From Aplysia californica (taxonomy: Eukaryota > Mollusca > Gastropoda > Aplysiida > Aplysiidae), in assembly GCF_000002075.1 (NCBI RefSeq), contig NW_004798139.1, forward strand, positions 125,334-189,333: a stretch of DNA of 64,000 nucleotides. The letters are read 5' to 3'. Made by a program: the position numbers and the translations under genes. The first letter of the stretch is position 1. Every line of letters begins with the position of its first letter. A model generated the notes under the pieces. The model made no database searches and was not told where the DNA came from. It was given only the letters and a program-made list of their open reading frames with translations. Below are positions 25,901 through 34,400 of this stretch, piece by piece.

Positions 25901-28900
25901 TTTTTTAAATGAAATATTGCAGGTAGATCTACCTCAAAAGCCAGAAGACGAAACACATAACCATAAACGAAGAAAGAGCCAAAAATAGAGGTCTTCTCTT
26001 CCTGAAAATTTATACTTTCACAGTTGGTATCACAAAGTAACTTTGAAACAATGATAAGCCACAGTATATTGTAAATTGAATAATTCAAAGAAGAAATAGA
26101 AGTAGTCAAAATATAAATACATACCAAACATCAGCAGTACAACAGTATTCCCTTCAGCTTTTAGACCCACAGCGAGAGCCTGGCCACATGACCCAAGAAC
26201 CAGAACTGCCCCTCTAATCGACGACATACTTGTCCCCACAGGGAGATGGACATCCAGGTGAAGAGAGTTTTGCCAAGGGTTTTTGCCACCTGCGTCATAA
26301 ATAAACAAAGACAAGTATGTGATAATGCATAAGCTTGTCACAGATGACCTAACCTATAATATCAAGTTAAAGAAACACCAGACACAATTTTTACAGGTAA
26401 ATGAAACAATTTGTGAACTCAGTAACGTTCATGATGGTATTATTTCTCTATACTAACATATGACAACAACGCAAGCACAAGCTCTCAGTCAGCAGTCCTT
26501 ATTTCGTCATATGGTCATAGGTGAGAAATGAGATCATGTTTCTTATTTTGTTCCTAATAAATCATGTCCTACATGCACATCAGAAGCCTGGCGAAAAATA
26601 AAGTCTCTATATACAAGTCACAGCATATATTTCGTACTTTTCATGGCGAGAACTATACTTCCTCTATGGAAGCCAGCAGCTTTAATAAACCAAAGAGAGT
26701 TGTATGTTGAGATGTATTAGTTCACAGTTTACTTTTTACTCTCAATTATGATAGGTGAAGCGTCTTGAGTGATGCATTCAACAAGAGACAAGAAAAGCTG
26801 TTTACCCTTTGGTTGACCAAACTTGTACAAATGCCAGACAAGGGAGAATACATTTTGATCACCTCCGACCTCAAATTTTTCTGCAATTTTTTCGTCCAGC
26901 TCCTGCAATTAGAACAAGCAAAACATCTTAATGGGTAAGCATAAATTTGTTTAAAATACAATAAGACTTCCATGAAAGATGAATAGCTTAATTAATATTC
27001 TCCCAGTAATTTCTTGCTCTTGCACTATAAATAGATTTCAGATGTAATAAAGCATTATAACTGGCGATTTTATAGATAACTCAGCAACAGCCATTATTTC
27101 TTCAATAAAGATATATCTAAATAGTATTAGAAACAGGCACACTCTCAAATCATGTGAAATGAAAACATAGCTGCCTTAAGCAATATAACTTTATTAGTTA
27201 CAAAATCATAATTTACTAAGTTATTGTTTCAACTACTTGTGTATTACATGTTGTTATGCTCACTGGTAACATAAAATGCAAAAGAAGAGCTGGAGAACAA
27301 AGGATATAACTAACTTACAAAACTTGAAGAAATAGGTCATGGGACAAGACCAGAATTTTTTTTAAAATCTGATTTCCATTTCAGTATACCAGTGGAAAAT
27401 TATATGAGAGGCAAACCATGATGCTAAGGCTCCCAGGCCAGAGAAACTCAAGCCTCATGTCTCTCGCTCATGCCTCACGCCTAAACGTGAGAATGGAATT
27501 ATGAACTGACACAATATTACTTGCGATGGGCCATAAACCTCCGCTTATGCCTCACACTTCACGGCTCACACGTTAGCCTAGAAGTGAACATGTTCACTTT
27601 TTTCGAGGCATGAGTCGGGGGCAGACTGGACATCACAGCGTTTCGCCCCCCGGTAGAGCTGGACGCAGGTCAGATTCCATTGTCAACTGTGTGCAATTTT
27701 TATTTTCTCGTCAGGATGGATGATTACAAAGCAAGATTAATTGAGTTAGTCCGAGCAAGGCCTCTGCTCTGGGACCCACGTGATCCTGACTACAAAGACA
27801 AAGATCAAAGGGCACAAGTTTGGGAAAATCTTTCCAAGATGCTGACTGTGAAAGAGTTCTTCATCAGGATTGTCAACGAGTTGCTGGAATGTCCGGTGAA
27901 ATTCTCCACTGGATTCTCTGAGCAAAAAAATGCTCTTAGCACCATATTATTATGCTCCGTCTCTTTCGCTTCCTTCTTCTGAGGAACAACAAAATCAGCA
28001 AATCTTCTTCGTCCGATGATTCCATCTTAAATGCCCCACACTGACTGTGTGAGGCGTAAAGCATGAGCCCTTATGGGCCAATGGGCAGTGAGGTATGTGC
28101 GTGAGACGTGAGTCTTTGCTGTGCCCGGAAGCCCAATGTCTATTTCAGATCTAGCAAATAATGTTGAGAGGAAGATGACACAAAATTCTACAATTCATCT
28201 TGCCCCATTTTAAAGAATATTCTCTAAAAAATACAAGGAGAGAAGTACAAACCATCTAATGAGTTTTTGTGTCTTCCTACTTCTTGTCTTTGACTTTGAT
28301 AAACAACAGATTTTAAAAAAACTAACTGGGCATTGAATTGGATTTGGGTGATTAAAAGGCCTAATATATCTTTATTATTATTATAAATTATGTAGTGACT
28401 ACATTCACAGTGCCATGAACGTAATTTGCTGGCTATGTTCACGGCACCAGGAATGTAGTTTGCGTACTATCAAAGCTTAATTTTCTCAGGCTCAGGGGTT
28501 GCATGTTGAAGTCGAATCTGTTCAGCGCTAACGCTATCATCATTTCTTTTATTTTTATTGTAAATTACCCCACTTTGCCATATGACCGATGGTGATAAGA
28601 CGAAAATCTAGAGAACTAAATTATATCGAGGACTCGTAGACTGACTCCACCTATAACTTATGCTGCTAACACTAACATTTTTTAAACAACAATCAACAAA
28701 GTCAAAGAGAAAGAAAAACGTTCTTTGCCTTATATTTTCTTAGATATCTCAGATTATGACACATCCTTGAAGAGCAGCCATTCAAATTTATATTTTCATT
28801 TGTCTGTTGACTTTCGACTGCATTCGTATCATGCTGTCCAGTTCCTAAGTTGCCACCAGTGCCAGTGCCAGTGAAGGCAGAGGCAGAATCATCAGACTCC

Positions 28901-29531
28901 AATAATATGTTTTTGTAGCGAGCTGGCAATTCGGAAGTGTGAAGAGCCGTCTTAGCTTTGTAATTTGCAAGAAAATCTTTAGCTATTTGTGCTGGTGGTT
29001 TGAGGTCTTTGAGAATGTGTTCATTTGCTGCATCAATACGTCCACTGGAGCAAACGTAGATGGCAAATGCAAGCACACTGAAACCGAAAGGAGCCATCAT
29101 TGTTGACATGTGAATTGGATGGGTAACCACATGATTAGTGTACAAATCACGTGATCATTCTTTATTTTTAGAAAGTTCTTTGATGAACTTTTTGTGTACG
29201 TCACCACCCGGAAGTGCTCTTTTATCCCTCGAAATAAATTTGTGGTTTCCGGAAATGTGAGAAACCGGAAAGCTTTCTTCACTCCTTTACAGATCAATAG
29301 TTCTTCTCTACTATGGCTTGTTCATTCCTATAATAGAACTCGGAATATGAGCAATATCTTTTGGAAATAGAGTTTTAAGGGAATTTCAGGGGCTTTTAGC
29401 TTGGAGGAGAGCCAAGCAGCTTAGTAAAAATAGTTTACCTTTGATCCCAGGTTAGTAAATTCTTCAGGTTTTGTGAGTGAGGTGACTAATGTCAACCTAA
29501 AACTCGGGACAGGTGCAGCAGTGGGAGTTTT
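5279..29531 (-). CDS. large multi-exon gene, unidentified protein (at least about 1,120 residues)
   Basis: I do not recognise the protein. Exons in transcription order: 29439-29531, 26806-26902, 26125-26289, 25655-25833, 24696-24836, 23200-23349, 22578-22656, 20665-20715, 20482-20606, 19148-19885, 18367-18418, 17603-17763, 16819-16924, 16258-16366, 14998-15106, 14179-14226, 13691-13870, 12691-12825, 11733-11808, 10903-11026, 10789-10848, 7504-7707, 6723-6862, 5279-5326. Most have GT/AG borders and all but two joins keep phase, which is strong evidence for one gene. The joins 12691/11808 and 10789/7707 do not fit, so a short exon is probably missed at each; the donor after 11733 is weak (GTGGCT). 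The encoded pieces look like a folded N-terminal half, a 246-residue polar linker exon with an NLS-like LLKKRAKK, and a second folded half rich in hydrophobic strands. There is no signal peptide or membrane segment. Tentative outer exons are 30590-30652 and 4041-4073; the start codon was not found. Confidence 0.75.
6460..6720. repeat. dispersed repeat family E, copy 1
   Basis: About 230 bp resembles 42440-42680: both carry GTATCTTTTCTTGCTTT, then CGATACCACA or TAATACCACA, then AAAATTTTGGG and TAGTACAT. The copy begins right at the splice donor of exon 6723-6862, so reading-frame extension beyond that donor is repeat sequence. Confidence 0.6.
7183..7378. mobile_element. mariner-like MITE, copy 2
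   Basis: Starts TACAGTCGCAATTGTC and ends GGGTTTGACTGTA. Same family and layout as 5035-5244, more diverged inside. Confidence 0.65.
7792..7847. repeat. ACAG tetranucleotide microsatellite
   Basis: About 13-14 uninterrupted units of the four-base repeat. It sits in a dispersed segment (GTCATTTGGAGCTGGG...AAAGAAGTAGG) with diverged relatives near 8040-8140, 49845-49915, 54445-54515 and 57365-57445. Confidence 0.9.
10375..10570 (+). repeat. dispersed repeat family C
   Basis: Degenerate copy of the module seen best at 12838-13020 (TGCAGATCATTTAGGAG, then a C-rich run and a tail ending near CAACAGAACCACA). Intronic to the large gene. Confidence 0.45.
11197..11300. repeat. AAT/AAC-rich microsatellite
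   Basis: Imperfect run of AAT and AAC trinucleotides, intronic to the large gene. Confidence 0.85.
11797..12110. repeat. triplicated intron-exon junction
   Basis: Three diverged units begin at 11797, 11935 and 12063 (spacing 138 and 128 bp). Each starts GGACAT and runs into ACACCTG(G/A)(G/A)GT, AACAGAAAT and a family C module. The first unit is the real acceptor of exon 11733-11808; the other two carry decayed copies of that acceptor and of the first bases of the exon. Confidence 0.6.
12125..12310 (+). repeat. dispersed repeat family C
   Basis: TTTAGATCATTCAGAAGGAG followed by CAGAGATACTCC. Same family as 12838-13020, continuous with the triplication to its left. Confidence 0.45.
12838..13020 (+). 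repeat. dispersed repeat family C, clear copy
   Basis: Begins AATTAGATCATTTAGGAGG, continues with CAGGCTGCTTCA and AACAGGGGCACATGAGATAC, and ends CATTATACCACAGACACC. It is intronic, just upstream of the acceptor of exon 12691-12825 in the direction of transcription. Confidence 0.6.
14232..14475 (-). repeat. dispersed repeat family C, reverse copy
   Basis: Minus-strand copy with GAGTATCTC, GGATACAACAT and CTCACGTGTTCATT modules. It abuts the acceptor of the short exon 14179-14226, which makes that exon's exact border less certain. Confidence 0.5.
16560..16740 (-). repeat. dispersed repeat, tail family
   Basis: TTTTACAGCACTTGCAACAC followed by AAGTGCTGAA and an A-rich body. Close relative of 53705-53860 and 51615-51850. 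Confidence 0.55.
17988..18171. mobile_element. mariner-like MITE, copy 3
   Basis: 184 bp, begins TACAGTCAAAATTGCTC and ends CAAATTTGACTGTA, with complementary ends and TA borders. Same family as 5035-5244. Confidence 0.7.
19148..19885 (-). CDS. 246-residue linker exon of the large gene
   Basis: Single phase-0 exon with a clear TTTGCAG acceptor and GTAAGT donor. It is strongly polar with many Lys, Ser and Glu residues and little predicted order. It has an NLS-like cluster LLKKRAKKNDNGRVEK and several acid/basic alternations such as KKEIAALVGKLIDQHK. It probably joins two folded halves and carries nuclear targeting and phosphorylation sites (inference). A reading frame continues past the donor but is intron. 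Confidence 0.8.
20742..21045 (-). mobile_element. tRNA-derived SINE, second family
   Basis: On the minus strand the head starts GGTGCGGTGGTGGAGCGGTG (box A-like) and carries box B GGGTTCGAGCC at 20985-20995. A body with CCACCCAGCAGTAATGGGTA follows. Its 3' end stops about 25 bp before the acceptor of exon 20665-20715, so the pyrimidine-rich sequence near that acceptor may be SINE-derived. Confidence 0.7.
21603..22090 (+). mobile_element. tRNA-derived SINE, same family as 2262-2704
   Basis: Head CTGTAGTGGTTAGACTC with a decayed box B, CT-rich body nearly the same as the first copy (CCTCACCTCCTTTGCCCCCT), core GTTAAAGATCCCTTGGTGG from 21961, and tail GCGAGTGCCGTAAAAC. Intronic to the large gene. 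Confidence 0.75.
22739..22753. repeat. C homopolymer
   Basis: Run of about 18 C, intronic. Confidence 0.85.
22898..22978. repeat. TG microsatellite, about 40 units
   Basis: Uninterrupted TG dinucleotide run in an intron of the large gene. It creates spurious Cys-Val and His-Thr open frames on the two strands. Confidence 0.95.
24432..24671. mobile_element. piggyBac-like MITE with TTAA duplication
   Basis: 240 bp. Left end CCCTATCCGTACG, right end reverse-complemented CCCTATTCGTACG (12 of 13 match), with TTAA immediately outside at 24428-24431 and 24672-24675. TTAA target sites and CCC-starting ends are typical of piggyBac-type elements. It contains an internal GATCCGTACG repeat. No transposase is left. 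It lies 20 bp from the donor of exon 24696-24836. Confidence 0.75.
25040..25640 (+). mobile_element. LINE 3' end fragment
   Basis: The plus strand encodes the typical C-terminal end of a non-LTR element ORF2: TAFSTAAPSVRNSLSLHLR, then APTLTTFK, an in-frame TGA, and GLKTHLFKSHCIN before a stop. An upstream VPSKTK matches the usual motif before it in another frame, so there is a frameshift. A 3' UTR of about 430 bp ends near 25635 with AATAAA. It is antisense in an intron of the large gene and ends about 15 bp from the donor of exon 25655-25833. Confidence 0.7.
27716..27870 (+). pseudogene. MADF-domain protein fragment of the Harbinger element
   Basis: After an acceptor-like TTCTCGTCAG the frame reads MDDYKARLIELVRARPLLWD, a DPDYKDKDQRAQVWENLSKML stretch shown here in key residues only (W at the RPLLWD and VWENL positions), and then stops matching. 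This is the first half of a MADF/Myb-SANT-like DNA-binding domain, as carried by the second gene of PIF/Harbinger elements. The second half is gone at the deletion junction, and the frame runs on into antisense transposase. Confidence 0.65.
27845..28025 (-). pseudogene. Harbinger transposase N-terminal fragment
   Basis: The minus strand starts MESSDEEDLLILLFLRRRKR, the common acidic-then-basic start of Harbinger transposases. It reaches a TAA after about 29 codons, but a +1 frame continues LRESSGEFHRTFQQLVDN and PDEELFHSQ, the conserved GEFH block. So there is one frameshift, and everything after this block, including the catalytic DDE region, is missing. Confidence 0.65.
28548..28559 (-). 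terminator. tandem poly(A) signals of the small nested gene
   Basis: Two adjacent AATAAA hexamers on the minus strand (28554-28559 and 28548-28553), about 145 bp past the stop codon of 28702-29145. Confidence 0.5.
28702..29145 (-). CDS. small intronless gene, unidentified, predicted secreted or membrane-anchored protein
   Basis: 147 codons from the first ATG; starts at 29109, 29100 or 29097 are also possible. With the later starts the protein opens with a hydrophobic stretch (APFGFSVLAFAIYVCSSG), a signal peptide or membrane anchor. A charged region (KDLKPPAQIAKDFLANYKAK, then TSELPARYKNILLESDD) follows, then a Thr/Gly-rich stretch and a Cys-containing tail (NGCSSRMCHNLR). I do not recognise the family. 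It is nested on the same strand in an intron of the large gene but has no splice link to it. ETS-type sites lie 60-125 bp upstream and tandem AATAAA lies about 145 bp downstream, so it looks like a self-contained short gene. Confidence 0.55.
   Translation of the reverse strand: MYTNHVVTHPIHMSTMMAPFGFSVLAFAIYVCSSGRIDAANEHILKDLKPPAQIAKDFLANYKAKTALHTSELPARYKNILLESDDSASAFTGTGTGGNLGTGQHDTNAVESQQTNENINLNGCSSRMCHNLRYLRKYKAKNVFLSL
29196..29270 (-). promoter_or_regulatory. ETS/CRE-type proximal promoter of the small nested gene
   Basis: CCGGAAGT at 29208-29215, TTCCGGAA at 29247-29254 and ACCGGAA at 29264-29270 are ETS-family sites, and GTACGTCA at 29196-29203 reads TGACGTAC on the minus strand (CRE-like). 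Such clusters are common at housekeeping promoters. They lie directly upstream of 28702-29145; direction and use are inferred. Confidence 0.45.
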
Positions 29532-30589
29532 CTGTGCACCGGTAACAATATAATCATAAAGAACAAAGTATCAAAGCTGATGACAATGAAAGCCAGTGGA
29601 CTTACCTTTCATATGATCAGTTCTTTATTTTATCCATTATATATAATCTAGATATCTAGAATCTAGATCTCTTCCTAGAAATCTAGATCTAGATATCTAT
29701 GTCCTATGTTATTGTTAGTTTAGTAGAGTATGACAAACTGTACTAGATCTACCTACTGTACTGTTAGAACTCAACTGTTAGGAACTTAGGTAGGGCCTAG
29801 CGCTAGATCTCCAAATCTAGATTCTTGGTCTACTGGTAAGTTGATGGCCCAGGCTTTTGATTTGAATTTGATGATGTTGAGAAACAGCCATGGCATTGCA
29901 TTCATTGTCATTGTGCAGGCCTACTGAGTTAAGCCTATAAACACGAATGTCAAACACAGAATCAGACCAGAAGACTCGAAATGAGACATCTGTTGAATAT
30001 TTGAACTGCGCTGGCTTGCAGTCCCGTTTTTTTTTCTTCTCAGTTACTATCTTTGGAAGTGAAAGATATCCGTCGAACTACCAAGGCCGGACGAATTTCA
30101 GCTATCCGCGTTATATTATACTGTATTTTACTTTCACTCTCAATGTTGAAGTAGATTAGAAGGAATTAAGGCCTTCTGCTGTAGCCTGTTGACCTATTAG
30201 TGACATTGCCTATGATTGCCATTGCTGCACAGCAGTATTACAGTACAGCATTTTGCTTGTTCATTTTTAACAAGAATTTTGATTCAATATCTGTCACAGT
30301 TTTTAGTTTTTTAAAATATATATCTAGTTTATATTTTAAAAGTGTCACACTGAGCCTAGATCTAATTTCCTATGAGAATTTAAAAGGACCCTGTATTAAA
30401 AAGGCTGTTCTCTTGATGCATGCACAGGATAACTCAAAATTTATAAACTACTTACGGTAAAATTGCCTGCAAAATACTCATTTTGATACAGCAACACCAC
30501 CTTGCTCCCACATTTCAGTGTTAGCTTACAAGTTGATTTCAACCCCCGGCTGTCTAGACATCTCTACATGGGTCTTGAAATTTACTCAC

Positions 30590-30652
30590 CCGGTCTCTTG
30601 AATCGTGTTTCTTAGGCGAACGTTTAAGTGTGATGTTGAGGAAAATGTCCAA
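30590..30652 (-). CDS. tentative upstream exon of the large gene
   Basis: 63 bases, phase 0 at both ends, reading LDIFLNITLKRSPKKHDSRD and joining cleanly to exon 29439-29531, with a good donor (CGG then GTGAGT). The acceptor (AAAAG) is poor and an in-frame stop lies just upstream, so the true 5' border is open. Confidence 0.45.
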
Positions 30653-31459
30653 CTTTTAAATGTTTTATGCTGTAAACCCCTTATTAATTTTTTTAACCTG
30701 CTTTAGGCTTACCAAAGAAACGATGTGTCGGAACCTTAAAGTCTCAGTTTGCAAGTGACGGTTATGAATGGGCTTTTAGATTCTGTTGGTCATCCAACTT
30801 TAAAACACATGTATGCAAAGAAATATGAGAAGATTCAAAAGAGCAATTTCATTTTGTCTTATTTTAACCGCGGTCAGATGAAAATGAACAAGTAACATTT
30901 CATTTTTTTTTTTAATCTGTAAGTCTCATAGGGGCATGCCCCCCTGAGGTAAAAAAACAACAAAAAAACCTGATAAATCTGCAGTAGAGCCTACTGGACC
31001 AATTGCACTATAAGTTAGTGATTTTTATATCTTTTATATTTCATGATGTTTGTGTGATGTGAACGAAGTAGAATTACTGCAAATTAACCTAAAAATGTGA
31101 GAAAATAAATTTTGATGTTTTGCAATTACTAGGTTTCTAATTGTCTTCAAAATATTGATTTGTGACAGTTTTAGTGGCTGTGTGTTTTGCAGTAAAAAGT
31201 ATTATGGACCCAAAAACTTACTCATTAAGTTGTAATATTAGTGCAGTAAATAGCTGCTCCCAACTATCCCACCCAAGCCATGCCATACACATGGGTTTTC
31301 ATCTTATCAAAATTTACAGAGGTGTCTTTCAAAGGCTTTTTCATCTGAAATTAATGTGCTATTAATTGTTAAGACAGTTCCACATTTAGATCTGGTTTTT
31401 TTAAGTCTTAAAATGCTGTAAAATTGATAAACATTTTCTGTCTGTTTTTTATCCCTCAG
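30653..31459. other. shared upstream region between the large gene and the AP-1 mu gene
   Basis: No coding sequence is seen. The two genes point away from each other here, so promoters for both may lie between about 29.8 and 31.4 kb. Positions about 30925-31140 resemble the interior of the small transposon at 63698-63994 (GCATGCCCCCCTGA motif and a TGTTTTGCA(A/G)TT..TAGGTTT block). Confidence 0.4.
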
Positions 31460-31480
31460 AGTCCTGGTTATTTCAGCAAA
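31460..31480 (+). other. end of AP-1 mu 5' UTR
   Basis: The acceptor TTTATCCCTCAG ends at 31459, so the coding start lies in the second exon or later. The upstream non-coding exon was not identified. Confidence 0.7.
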
Positions 31481-34400
31481 ATGTCGGCTTCAGCGGTATA
31501 CATCCTTGACGTCAAGGGAAAGGTAATATTTTCAGACATGGCCTTGCTCTTGAGTACAACTAAATGATAATTCCATGTTACTGTCATGGAATGGTATTTT
31601 CTGCTATAATCTTAGGTAACAGTTGGGTCAATTTAAAGTCCTATATAGCAAGGCATTTTATTCAGAGCAGTTTAGAGACCTAGTTTACCATACAGCACAA
31701 ATATTTAATTGAATTATGCGTAAAGTAAGCGAACACCTGGAACATTTGTTTCTGTTTTTATGAGTAAATGTACTGATGAAAGGATTTTTGCCTGATATAT
31801 CAATTTGGAAACTAAGTCTCTTTACAGTTTTCTAGATTATACCTTGAACGACAATTGTACTTTTTTATTTTCTTATCGCAACACCTTCCTCAAGAGACCA
31901 AAGGTTTTAAGTTTTAAAAATTAAATTGTATTACTATTACTATTTCTCTGTATCATTAATCTGACTAAATTAAACTCTAACAAGCTCATTTCTCTAATGG
32001 CCACATCTGGTGGGCACATTCTTGCTCATGGCTTTCTTAGAGCCTTTAGGGCACTTGTCAGGCCGTTTCCTGTTCCCTGGTAATCTCTGTGTCCAGGGAG
32101 TGGGGGTAAGTATTTGAATGATTAGAGTGGATGCTGGTTGTTTCAGTTCATCATACACTGAAAGTATCTTTTGTATACACATTTGTGACCCGCTACTCTT
32201 TTTTTATCCTCAGGTGATGATAAGCCGCAACTATCGCGGAGACATCGACATGTCTGCCATTGACAAATTCATGACGTTGGTTATGGAAAAGGAGGAGGAC
32301 AGTAACTTGACACCCATCATAATGCATGGAGAAGTCGCGTTTATGTACATCAAGTACAACAACCTCTACCTCGTTGCTACTTCCAAGAAAAATGCGAATG
32401 TGACATTGGTTTTCACATTTTTGCACAAACTAGTCCAGGTAAATTTGCTTGTGAGATTAGCTCTAACTGTATTTTCAACTTTGATAAGGAAAAGGTTTTC
32501 ACATGGAAATACCTCTTTTATATCTCAGTTTTGCTCATTATTTATACTGTGTGGTCCAGCAAATTTTTTTTCCTTTTTTTATCCTTAACTCTGACATCAT
32601 GGGACGAATCCAATCCAAAGTAGTAGAGAACTTTGAAATCTCTCCATCCGAGACAAATTCACATATCTGTTTCATTGTCCTCCAATATTTATTCTAAGTT
32701 TAAATGTGTGTCAGTTGTCTGTATGTAACTTATGCCTAAATTATGTGGGAGAGTGCATGGCAATGTTAAGTTGATTCCAGTGTATGAGTAGTTTATGTCT
32801 ATAGATGAATTTTATTGGAAAAAAAGAAAAGCAGGTCTTCTGTGTGCACATGAAACTACAAATCTTTTTGTGACACCCCCCTTCCCACCACCATCACCCC
32901 CAGATATTTGTTGAGTATTTCAAGGAGTTGGAAGAGGAAAGCATCCGAGATAACTTTGTCATCATCTATGAGCTGTTGGATGAAGTCATGGACTTTGGCT
33001 ATCCCCAGACAACAGACAGCAAAATTTTACAAGAGTAAGAGTTTGAATTTTCTTTTTCTTTTTTCTTTTCTTTTTTAAATTCCAGAGTTGGTGGTTAGCA
33101 ACTTGGAAAAATACCTTTGTTTTTGTACTTTCTTTTTTAATGATGATTAAGATGACGACAAGCTCATTGCTCTCACTGTCGACAATATGTGTTGCTTCAG
33201 ATCAAAAGAAGGCTAGTGTTGTTGTTCTAATGCTTTCTTTCAATATGTATACTTCTAATAGTCGTTCTCAGAGCTTTCTGCCTCAGCCTAGCTCAAACAT
33301 TGTTTATTTTGTTGCTGCACTGACATCATAATTTCAATTTTTATTTTATTTTTGTACAATGATGGAAAATTCACAATCAGTCTTGTGTATGATGTTGTAA
33401 ATATGTTTTTGTAACTGTCATTTGGGACTTCTGTATATATGTGCAAAAGGAGAAAAAAATTACATTAAAAAAAAATTGTCAGCTTCTGTAGTCTTTCTTC
33501 TTCGTAGATGTACAAACTTCAACATCAGATTTTGTTTCATTTCCAGATACATCACCCAAGAGGGTCAGAAGTTGGAGATTGCCCCACGACCGCCTCCCGC
33601 TGTGACCAATGCTGTGTCATGGAGGACGGAAGGCGTCAAATATCGCAAAAATGAAGTGTTTCTGGACGTTATTGAGTCTGTTAATTTATTGGTTAGTACT
33701 TATTTTCCTGTCCTTGGGAATGATTTTTTTTTTAAACCTGGACTAAATCATTTTCCTTGAAATTGTCTTTTGCAGTTGATCATATTTTCTTTGGAAAGAA
33801 AGCCTTAGTTTGGCCTTTTATGTGGTAACTGCCAGGTTACATGATTTACCATATCTGATACATCTGAAATATTTATTTTGATATACAGGCTAATGTGCTC
33901 GTTTATTTTTAACCTTTAGAGGTAACAAGAAGAAATAAAGGTATTCTTAACACTTTTCACCCACGCACCCACAGACCAGGTTGCAGATACGGTACATCAG
34001 TACTTCACCTGTATCTCGTCAAAGTTACCCAAACCATCATTAAAATTTCAGCATACTGAGAAAATTGAAAGTGATGATCGCATGTTCACCGAAAAAGGAA
34101 TTAGAATCAGAACTGAAAACATTAGATCTAGCTCATTCATCACCCGAATTTTCATCGAGGCGTAAGAGTAAAACAGCACTTATGCTAGGTCTACTCGACA
34201 TTTTTTTTTAAAATGTACTCTAATTGCTGTGTACAAACTGATTTTCGACCTCAAAGGCCACACAAGCCATTTAGAAAATGAATTTACTTTAGTAAGTGTG
34301 CGTGTGAAAAACAAGATCATTACTACGTTTTGTTGTTATATTTATTACACCTTCGCCGATCGGCGTCCCGGGGGGGTGGGGGGGGCATAGTGTTAAGACA

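Larger units (their letters stand above)
27416..28133. mobile_element. PIF/Harbinger deletion derivative
   Basis: Subterminal and terminal inverted repeats of about 120 bp: the left starts GGCTCCCAGGCCAGAGAAAC and the right, reverse-complemented, starts GGCTTCCGGGCACAGCAAAG. Both later contain TGGCCCATAA- and CCTCACAC-like blocks. Outside lie TAA (left) and CAA (right), compatible with a decayed 3-bp TWA duplication. Inside are the starts of the two usual Harbinger genes, a MADF protein (plus strand) and the transposase (minus strand), facing each other across a large internal deletion. It is nested in an intron of the large gene. Confidence 0.7.

Noticed and set aside
27680-27982. Host MADF-domain gene
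   Set aside because: The frame lies between Harbinger-type inverted repeats, carries half a domain and runs into antisense transposase, so it is transposon-derived.
30448-30530. Minus-strand frame MSILQAILP with a good donor as first exon of the large gene
   Set aside because: The phase does not fit exon 29439-29531: joining gives an early stop.
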